From Chitinophagaceae bacterium (GTDB lineage: Bacteria; Bacteroidota; Bacteroidia; Chitinophagales; Chitinophagaceae), in NCBI GenBank assembly GCA_025924755.1, contig JAICHT010000151.1, positions 1-8,303 on the forward strand: DNA of 8,303 bases. The letters run 5' to 3'. Positions 1 through 5,563 of the stretch are shown piece by piece. Made by a program: the position numbers and the translations under genes. The stretch's first letter is position 1; each line of letters begins with the position of its first letter. The notes beneath the pieces were generated by a model. That model worked only from the letters and a program-made list of their open reading frames with translations, was not told the DNA's origin and made no database searches.

Positions 1-683
1 TGCCAGTCTACTTTCGAACTTCTATCGCTGGCTCCCTCCGGTGCGGTTTGATCCCAATGTCCGTCGAACCAGATGCCGCCAATCTCTCCGTAATTCGTTA
101 GCAGTTCTGTTAACTGCGCTTTCATAAATTTTATGTAATCATTCCAGTTGCCTCTTTCGGTACGCCCGGTTCCTTTTCCGGTTCTTCCGGTCCAATAACT
201 ATAATCGGTTCTGCGCCAATCGAGCAGGGAATAATACAGAAATAGTTTGATGCCTTGCTTATGACATTCATCTGCCATAAGTTTGACAATATCTTTTTTA
301 TAAGGCGAGTTCATAATGTTGAAATCCGAATACTTCGTATCCCACATACTAAACCCATCGTGATGCCGGGTAATAAGTGTAATGTATTTCATACCGGCGC
401 TTTTTGCCATACCCACCCAATCAGCCGCATTAAAATCAATAGGGTTGAAGAAATGCATCAATCGCGTATAGTTCTTTACCGTAATATTCCGGTCATTCAT
501 TACCCACTCACCCGCACCCGGAATACTGAATGGCCCCCAGTGAATAAATAATCCAAATTTGGCATCAGCAAACCATTCTCTTGCTTTAATATTTTCAGGT
601 GTAGGTACGTAACTGCTATCCTGGGCAATACTGCAGCACTGCAAAAAACTTAAAACAAATAAAAGCAACCCTATTTTTTTCAT
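1..683 (-). CDS. GH29 alpha-L-fucosidase, secreted (N-terminal 227 residues; 3' end beyond window)
   Basis: This exo-glycosidase should release alpha-linked L-fucose from glycans by the retaining mechanism of family GH29. I translated it by hand. The frame is open from ATG (683) to the window edge, and in-frame TAA codons lie just upstream of that ATG, which fixes the start. Residues 1-21 form a signal peptide (MKK, a hydrophobic core, likely cleavage at AQ-D). C16/C17 make only a poor lipobox, so periplasmic secretion is more likely than lipidation. GH29 hallmarks are FGLFIHWG (43-50), TRHHDGFSMWD (105-115) and GGIWFDGHWD (202-211), where D207 fits the catalytic nucleophile. GH29 enzymes usually exceed 400 residues, so about half is missing, including the acid/base region; the GH29-A/B subfamily cannot be assigned. 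It lies 114 bp after the GH2 gene and is probably the last of the three visible glycosidase genes of one operon. Confidence 0.93.
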   Translation of the reverse strand, partial: MKKIGLLLFVLSFLQCCSIAQDSSYVPTPENIKAREWFADAKFGLFIHWGPFSIPGAGEWVMNDRNITVKNYTRLMHFFNPIDFNAADWVGMAKSAGMKYITLITRHHDGFSMWDTKYSDFNIMNSPYKKDIVKLMADECHKQGIKLFLYYSLLDWRRTDYSYWTGRTGKGTGRTERGNWNDYIKFMKAQLTELLTNYGEIGGIWFDGHWDQTAPEGASDRSSKVDW

Positions 684-698
684 ATACAACAAATGACT

Positions 699-713
699 TT
701 ATAACAGTTATAA
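699..713. repeat. Perfect 15-bp palindrome just upstream of the fucosidase start
   Basis: TTATAACAGTTATAA consists of 7-bp arms around a single A. It ends 15 nt before the fucosidase ATG on the minus strand, in the 114-bp gap between the GH2 and GH29 genes. It could be a binding site for a dimeric regulator, but AT-rich palindromes of this size also arise by chance. A second, shorter palindrome, GCACGTGC, lies at 739-746 in the same gap. I see no TAnnTTTG promoter element there. Confidence 0.3.
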
Positions 714-797
714 TCTTTTCAATGCATAAAAATTTATTGCACGTGCTATCTATTACTACTACAAGATTTTAAAATAACTAACACAATCGGTTAATCA

Positions 798-3700
798 TTA
801 TAATATAGGCGTTATTTTAAAACTGTATTGGTAATTCTTATATGGCAACCGGTATTGTTCCAACGGCCAGGTGCCCCAACTATTGATACCTCCCAAACCC
901 ATCTGCCGGTAATCTATATGCAGTTGTGTTTGCCTGCGTGGCTTCAGTTCTCCCGAATGCCGCTGGTGTTTTAAATCGCCATCATCCAGATCGTTATCAT
1001 AAAAATGCAGGGCACTCATACTTAACAGCGAATCGGATTGTATCCTCAATCCTTTACCTTCATTATTGCGGATTTCAAACCACCGGATGCCGGTTTTATT
1101 GCCGTTTTCCTGAGGCCGTATGTATGGATAAAATTGCGCTGAAACTGTTTGCTTGTATCTACCAACCGGCGCACTGTAATTTCGATCCTGGTAATTTTCT
1201 TCCGGCCCGCGGCCATAATATTGAATGGTTTCGAAACCCTCCGGTAAGATCCAGTTCATTCCAAACCGCGGCAGCATGGGTACCGTAATAGCATTGTTTG
1301 CCTGCAGTTGCTGGTTGATGGTCATCTCTCCATTTGCATTTATGGTATATTCAAGCGTCAGCTTTGCAGCAACCAGCGGAAGCTGATAGATGGCATTTAC
1401 TTTTACGAGGTTATTATCCGTTGAAGTTTTAAAGCTAATAAGCTGTGGCTCCTGCTGCGCCTGCTTCCAGGGCTTTAACCTTAACTGCAAACCGGCACCC
1501 ATATCATTATCCGTAGGCGCACGCCAATATGCCGGGATGAGATTTTCGCCTGCTTCCATAAAGCTGATGCCATTAATTACATATTGATTTAAGAAACCTG
1601 TTTTTTTATCAAAACTAATATGGGTATTAGCTGCAGAAATCTGGTATTGCAGATCGGTTTCATTTACGGTTAAATTACCGGTTGCCTGTATGCCAGATTG
1701 AGCCTTATACGTACCCGAAACAGGAAGTTGTTCCTGTGCTACAATATGGTCCTTTTCGAGTAATGGATTTTGCTCTTTTAATTTATAGGTAATATTTAAA
1801 AACACCTCTCCTGTATCCGGAATTTGTAAAGGAAGGGTAATTTCTTTTGTAGCCTGCGGAAGCACATTTATATCCGCTACCGTACCGGATTGCTTTTCCT
1901 CGCCATCCGCTACTATCTGCCACTCCAATTTTACATCCGATAGGTCTTTAAAAAAATTTTCATTATATACCGATACCACATTTTTACCCACCAGCTTTGT
2001 ATGAATATTTTGATAGACTTTCTTCATTTCCCACGCTTCAGGGTTGGGCTGGCGGTTAGGATAAAACACGCCGTTATCATTAAAGTTGTTATCACTGGGC
2101 ACATCCTTCGGGCCATAATCGCCGCCATAGGTATATATCGTATCGCCCTTGTCGGTTACTTTCAATAACCCCTGGTCTACAAAATCCCAGATATAGCCAC
2201 CCTGAAAGTCTTTTTTATTTTCCCGGATGATGTTCCAGTAGTCTTTAAAATTTCCTAAAGAATTTCCCATCGCATGTGCATATTCCACCATAATAAACGG
2301 ACGCGCCGGATCCGGATTTTTTTTAGCATAAGTCAACAATTCATCGGGGCCTGGATACATCGGGTTGATGATATCCGTATTAAATTCTGCCTCGATGCCG
2401 TGCACCGCCGGCTCGTACTGCACCGGCCGCGTATCTCTTTGTTTTAACCACATATAACATTCATAAAAGTTATACCCGTTGCCGGCTTCGTTTCCCAGGC
2501 TCCAGCAAATAATAGATGGATGGTTTTTATCCCGTTCCACCATGCGCTTCAGCCGTATTAAATGTGCGTCCTTCCACGAAGGATTATTAGCCAGCGTTCT
2601 TGTAAGGTCGAACCCCATTCCATGCGATTCAATATTGGCTTCATCCACTACATAAATTCCGTATTCATCACATAGCTGGTACCAGTATTCATCATTAGGA
2701 TAATGAGAAGTACGCACCGCGTTAATATTAAATGCTTTCATCAATTTAATATCCTGCAGCATGGCTTCTTTCGATATGGTCTGCCCGGTTATTGGATCAG
2801 TTTCATGGCGGTTAATACCTTTAATTAAAACCGGCTTGCCATTTACCATCAAGTGCCCGTTTTTAATTTCCGATTTGCGGATGCCGATACGTTGCGGAAT
2901 TACTTCTAACACCTTACCACTATTATTTTTTAAAGTAATGAGTACCTGGTAAAGATTCGGGGTTTCGGCTGTCCATAACTTCGGCTGTGAAAGAGGAATA
3001 TGAATGTTTTTCTCTATGGTATTTTTAAACGGAATGTCTATTTGTTTCACCAGGTTCTTCCCATCTGATATAGTGACGGAAGCCGTTACAGCTGCAGGTT
3101 TGCTAAGTTTAAAGGTACCATCCAAAGTGGCGTTGGTATAATTGGCATCCAGTACAGGTGTTAATTGAAAATCGGATATATGTACCGGGTTGCGGGCTAC
3201 AATATAGCACTCCCGCATAATGCCGCCCATGCGCCAAAAGTCCTGCCCTTCCAGGTAGGTGCCATCGCACCACCGCATGACCTTAAGAGCTATTAAATTT
3301 TTACCTGGTTTTACAAAAGAAGTAATATCAAATTCGGAAGGCAGTTTGCTGTCCTCGCCATAGCCTACGTACCGGCCATTAACCCATACGGAAAGGTTGG
3401 ATTTGGCAGAACCAATATGCAATACCAACTGCTTGCCTTTTTGATTGTTGCCTACGGTGATTTCTTTTCGGTAAACACCCGTAGGATCATAGCTTAAAGG
3501 AACCATCGGCGGGTTGGGCTTCATGATGTTCTGAAACTCATATCCGATATTGACGTAAATCGGGTAACCATAACCGTTAACCTCCCAGGTGGCGGGAATT
3601 TTAAAATGATCCCACTGGCTGTCGTCAAAGCTGGTGGCCTCAAAATTTTTAGGAAGGTCGTCGGGCTTTTCCACCCACTTAAATTTCCAGTCGCCATTTA

Positions 3701-3893
3701 GATCAATATAATTGGCCGATTGTTTCCAATCATTTTTATCGGCCAGCTTTTCATTTTCATACACGTAATAGGAAGCATGCATTGGCAAGCGGTTTTCTTC
3801 GCTTTTCTTTTCGTCAAGCCAATAAGGTTGCTGCGCTTTTGCTATGGTGCATACTAGAATAAATGGTATAAAAAACGATTTTAAAGATGGCAT
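798..3893 (-). CDS. Secreted GH2 beta-galactosidase, LacZ-type five-domain enzyme
   Basis: The 1031-residue protein should hydrolyse terminal beta-D-galactosides with retention of configuration. Residues 1-20 are a signal peptide cleaved at A-QQ, so it acts in the periplasm or outside, unlike cytosolic E. coli LacZ. Domain order is the LacZ order: jelly-roll sugar-binding domain (about 57-235), Ig-like domain (237-341), TIM barrel (343-625), second Ig-like domain (about 640-735) and C-terminal beta-sandwich (about 755-1028). The acid/base is E469 in SLGNEAGNG and the nucleophile E537 in IMVEYAHAMGNS. LacZ-like residues are also present: D210 (RWCDGTYLEGQDFWRM), R394 and H397 (VRTSHYPN), the metal-ligand pair E422/H424 (DEANIESHG), and W1006 after GLGG. 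Length matches LacZ (about 1020) plus the leader, with no sign of decay. It sits 66 bp after the GH43 gene. Galactosidase activity is strongly implied; the natural substrate is inferred only from the neighbours. Confidence 0.95.
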   Translation of the reverse strand: MPSLKSFFIPFILVCTIAKAQQPYWLDEKKSEENRLPMHASYYVYENEKLADKNDWKQSANYIDLNGDWKFKWVEKPDDLPKNFEATSFDDSQWDHFKIPATWEVNGYGYPIYVNIGYEFQNIMKPNPPMVPLSYDPTGVYRKEITVGNNQKGKQLVLHIGSAKSNLSVWVNGRYVGYGEDSKLPSEFDITSFVKPGKNLIALKVMRWCDGTYLEGQDFWRMGGIMRECYIVARNPVHISDFQLTPVLDANYTNATLDGTFKLSKPAAVTASVTISDGKNLVKQIDIPFKNTIEKNIHIPLSQPKLWTAETPNLYQVLITLKNNSGKVLEVIPQRIGIRKSEIKNGHLMVNGKPVLIKGINRHETDPITGQTISKEAMLQDIKLMKAFNINAVRTSHYPNDEYWYQLCDEYGIYVVDEANIESHGMGFDLTRTLANNPSWKDAHLIRLKRMVERDKNHPSIICWSLGNEAGNGYNFYECYMWLKQRDTRPVQYEPAVHGIEAEFNTDIINPMYPGPDELLTYAKKNPDPARPFIMVEYAHAMGNSLGNFKDYWNIIRENKKDFQGGYIWDFVDQGLLKVTDKGDTIYTYGGDYGPKDVPSDNNFNDNGVFYPNRQPNPEAWEMKKVYQNIHTKLVGKNVVSVYNENFFKDLSDVKLEWQIVADGEEKQSGTVADINVLPQATKEITLPLQIPDTGEVFLNITYKLKEQNPLLEKDHIVAQEQLPVSGTYKAQSGIQATGNLTVNETDLQYQISAANTHISFDKKTGFLNQYVINGISFMEAGENLIPAYWRAPTDNDMGAGLQLRLKPWKQAQQEPQLISFKTSTDNNLVKVNAIYQLPLVAAKLTLEYTINANGEMTINQQLQANNAITVPMLPRFGMNWILPEGFETIQYYGRGPEENYQDRNYSAPVGRYKQTVSAQFYPYIRPQENGNKTGIRWFEIRNNEGKGLRIQSDSLLSMSALHFYDNDLDDGDLKHQRHSGELKPRRQTQLHIDYRQMGLGGINSWGTWPLEQYRLPYKNYQYSFKITPIL

Positions 3894-3959
3894 AACTCTT
3901 TGTTTTGTTCTGGTAATTCAGGTTTAAATGATTGATAAGAAAAAATCGGAATACTAATA

Positions 3960-4988
3960 TTATTTAAGGAGCGCCGGGTTCCATTCGTTCGTCCATTTTA
4001 TTTTTACCTGGTTATCTGCCACCTGCAATGGCAGCCATATATACCTGGAACTTGGAAGATCCGATTTGTTCCAACGATCTGCCATAAAAACAAACAATCC
4101 ATTTTTTGCATCAACAGGTAATACAAAAGTGCTTTGTGCATGATAAGTAGAATCTGCATCCGGGCCGGTGCAGGGATTGCCTTTCATTTGCCATGGTCCA
4201 AGCGGCGCATCTGCCACGGCATATAAGGCTTCATTAGGCAACCAGCCTGTACACTTGGAGGTGATTAAATAATAATGATCTTGGTATTTAAAAACAGCCG
4301 GTGCTTCCCGGTTTTGGTTCTCCAGGATGCGTACATCCTGTTTAGTAGGCGACAGGTAATCATCTGATAATAGGCATACATGCATCGTAGCATTATTTTC
4401 AGAAGTATATACCAGGTAGGCCTTTTCATCATCATCTTTAAATACCGTCATATCCCTCGACATTTCACCATTTGGGCGAACGCTACCCAGGTAATGATAT
4501 GGCCCGGCAGGATGATCGCTAACAGCTACGCCAGCCCTTGCAGATGCATAGTCTTTACTATCTATATGCATCCACATCACAAACTTTTGGGTCTTTTTAT
4601 TATACACCACTTTGGGCCTTTCTATTACCCTTCCAATATATAAATCCTGCGTGCTGTCCGTACTTTGCGATGGCAAGGCCACTCCTTCATACTTCCAGTT
4701 CATAAGGTCTTTGGAAGCATAACAGGAAATTCCGCCTGCATTCACGCGGTAATCTTCCCAACTTTGACCCGGCACTAACCAGGTTTTACCCTTTTTAATT
4801 TCTCCAAACATATAATACGTGCCGTTGTACTGGAGTATGCCGGCCCCATGTGCATTAATCGGTTGGCCATTTACATCTGTCCAAACACCAGCTTGTGTAA
4901 ATTGTTTTTTTGGCTGCTGTGCAAAAAGCAGGCAATGGGAAAAGAAAAATAAGGACAAAAAAACAAGTTCTTTTTTAGATAAATACAT
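3960..4988 (-). CDS. Secreted GH43 family glycosidase, exo-beta-1,3-galactanase-like
   Basis: A 342-residue five-bladed beta-propeller hydrolase of the GH43 type, predicted to cut terminal sugars from a galactan or arabinogalactan. Residues 1-23 are a signal peptide (LFA-QQ). The opening DVNGQPINAHGAGILQYN, then YYMFGE, is typical of the exo-beta-1,3-galactanase branch (GH43_24 and nearby subfamilies such as GH43_34). Three polar residues match that branch: E123 in VIERPKV, E228 in REAPAVF (expected general acid) and Q285 in YHAQSTF. From memory, the Phanerochaete enzyme PcGal43A uses Glu102, Glu208 and Gln263; the spacing here is 105 and 57 against 106 and 55. Gln replaces the usual catalytic Asp base of GH43. 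There is no carbohydrate-binding module after the propeller. It is the first gene of the glycosidase run and its start follows an A-rich leader. Exact specificity (galactanase, galactofuranosidase or arabinofuranosidase) remains open. Confidence 0.85.
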   Translation of the reverse strand: MYLSKKELVFLSLFFFSHCLLFAQQPKKQFTQAGVWTDVNGQPINAHGAGILQYNGTYYMFGEIKKGKTWLVPGQSWEDYRVNAGGISCYASKDLMNWKYEGVALPSQSTDSTQDLYIGRVIERPKVVYNKKTQKFVMWMHIDSKDYASARAGVAVSDHPAGPYHYLGSVRPNGEMSRDMTVFKDDDEKAYLVYTSENNATMHVCLLSDDYLSPTKQDVRILENQNREAPAVFKYQDHYYLITSKCTGWLPNEALYAVADAPLGPWQMKGNPCTGPDADSTYHAQSTFVLPVDAKNGLFVFMADRWNKSDLPSSRYIWLPLQVADNQVKIKWTNEWNPALLK

Positions 4989-5098
4989 ATGACCGGCAAG
5001 TTTGAATGAAAATAAATATTATTATGCAAACGAAGGCCTTGTTGAAATTTTTGTTTTTTTCTTTTTATTTTTAAGATAGATGGAATGCCACTATGTAT

Positions 5099-5125
5099 AA
5101 AAAAGTCCCCTCCGGTGAGAGGGGA
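5099..5125 (-). terminator. Rho-independent terminator (minus strand)
   Basis: A perfect 7-bp GC-rich stem (TCCCCTC at 5106-5112, GAGGGGA at 5119-5125) encloses a 6-nt loop. Read on the minus strand it is followed by ACTTTTTT, the classic intrinsic terminator layout. The plus strand has no T-run after the stem, so it works in one direction. It ends whatever minus-strand transcript crosses the intergenic region, and separates it from the glycosidase operon that starts 110 nt further on. Confidence 0.72.
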
Positions 5126-5128
5126 TGA

Positions 5129-5188
5129 AAAAAGTATAAGGCGTTGATTAATTTAAACTCTTATTCCATCGGACAATGGACGCCTTAT
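5129..5188 (-). terminator. Possible second terminator, long-loop hairpin directly before the first
   Basis: A perfect 9-bp inverted repeat (ATAAGGCGT at 5136-5144, ACGCCTTAT at 5180-5188) spans a 35-nt loop. On the minus strand it is followed by ACTTTTTTC, the same ACTTTTTT tail as the hairpin next to it. On the plus strand the stem runs into a short T-run, so it may act in both directions. An inner 5-bp inverted repeat (TCCAT 5165-5169, ATGGA 5176-5180) shares one base with the outer stem. The large loop makes termination less certain; it may instead be a structural element of the proposed RNA. Confidence 0.35.
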
Positions 5189-5198
5189 TTTTCATGGA

Positions 5199-5392
5199 TT
5201 GGATCTTTTCAACAGAATGATTTGGATAATAAATGGACTTCGAAAGGATATAAGGACCAGTGGTTTTTAATAGTAAAAAGAAGTTGACTGATATTGGTTT
5301 TACTTTTGGTTTTCCCGGAATTTGGATAATTCGATTTTTGGACGATTGTTTTTCTGGATAATGAACCGGTGATCTTTGTTTGGATATTGGAT
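5199..5392. repeat. Dispersed TTGGAT repeats (AUCCAA in a minus-strand RNA)
   Basis: TTGGAT occurs exactly five times on the plus strand, starting at 5199, 5222, 5322, 5380 and 5387. Near copies are TTGGAC (5338-5343), CTGGAT (5354-5359), ATGGAT (5194-5199) and ATGGAC (5233-5238). Two copies extend to an identical 10-mer, TTTGGATAAT, at 5221-5230 and 5321-5330, exactly 100 bp apart. A given 6-mer is expected well under once in 200 bp. The spacing is irregular, so this is neither a tandem repeat nor a CRISPR array. Confidence 0.5.
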
Positions 5393-5393
5393 A

Positions 5394-5413
5394 GATTGAT
5401 TATTGTATCAATC
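5394..5413. repeat. Inverted repeat forming a hairpin near the predicted transcript start
   Basis: GATTGAT (5394-5400) and ATCAATC (5407-5413) are perfect 7-bp arms around a 6-nt loop. On the minus strand the hairpin would begin about 5 nt after the predicted start of the transcript from the 5425-5455 promoter. Such 5' stem-loops often protect small RNAs from decay; the site could instead be a protein-binding palindrome. No T-run follows on either strand, so it is not a terminator. Confidence 0.4.
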
Positions 5414-5424
5414 AACTTCTGACA

Positions 5425-5455
5425 CAAATGTATAGTGTTATTGCAGAGTTTGCAA
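5425..5455 (-). promoter_or_regulatory. Bacteroidota-type promoter (-33 TTG, 20 bp, -7 TAnnTTTG)
   Basis: On the minus strand, TTG (plus 5453-5455) is followed after exactly 20 bp by TACATTTG (plus 5425-5432). This is a full match to the known Bacteroidota sigma-ABfr consensus. It lies more than 100 bp past the kinase stop, so it marks a separate transcription unit in the intergenic region. A perfect inverted repeat, TTGCA-5-TGCAA (5441-5455), covers the -33 element and could be an operator. The other gaps between genes lack a TAnnTTTG element in the right direction. Confidence 0.5.
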
Positions 5456-5563
5456 TTGTCAATTTGCCCTAATTTTTTCTTAGAGAAAACTCTTAATTGC
5501 ATCAGTATATATCGGAAAATCCACTTTTACCATCGGAATTTGGGCGAGTTATTATTATGAGAT

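Larger units (their letters stand above)
5129..5418 (-). ncRNA. Candidate small RNA or regulatory leader with repeated AUCCAA motifs
   Basis: This is the core of the 575-bp stretch without a protein gene (4989-5563). A consensus promoter (5425-5455) should start a minus-strand transcript near 5418. A 7-bp hairpin (5394-5413) lies at its 5' end and terminator-like hairpins close it, giving about 290 nt, or about 320 nt if the terminator at 5099 is used. No convincing coding frame fits: the longest minus-strand frame here (5209-5502, 97 codons) starts upstream of the promoter and looks random, and a 15-codon frame (5148-5195) is too short to judge. The tract 5171-5391 contains 14 GGA triplets on plus against 2 TCC, so the predicted RNA carries UCC repeatedly, five times as AUCCAA. 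It matches no RNA family I recognise. It may be a free-standing RNA or an attenuated leader of the glycosidase operon. Confidence 0.33.

Noticed and set aside
255..551. Plus-strand open frame of 98 codons
   Set aside because: It lies opposite the fucosidase gene, whose GH29 motifs are clear; the plus frame has no recognisable protein features. The same holds for the other plus-strand frames opposite the GH2, GH43, kinase and FHA genes.
5027..5034. Minus-strand TTCGTTTG as a -7 element for the GH43 gene
   Set aside because: One core mismatch and no TTG at the right upstream distance; too weak to call, although the GH43 gene must have a promoter somewhere.
5301..5308. Plus-strand TACTTTTG, a match to the -7 promoter element
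   Set aside because: The nearest upstream TTG is only 14 bp away instead of about 19-21, and transcription would run antisense into the kinase gene.
5190..5400. CRISPR-like or tandem repeat array
   Set aside because: Repeated units are only 6-10 nt and irregularly spaced, with no constant repeat-spacer pattern.
5476..5500. AGAG-AAAA-CTCT hairpin past the kinase gene as its terminator
   Set aside because: The stem is only 4 bp and on the minus strand it is followed by A residues rather than T residues.
5209..5502. 97-codon minus-strand open frame in the intergenic region
   Set aside because: Its composition (Lys, Asn, Ser, Ile-rich) looks like translated AT-rich spacer, it has no domain or ordered pattern, its start is upstream of the good promoter at 5425-5455, and it overlaps the motif array.
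4989..5563. tRNA, 6S RNA, tmRNA or SRP RNA gene
   Set aside because: No cloverleaf, no CCA end, and no conserved core of these RNAs could be recognised by eye on either strand.
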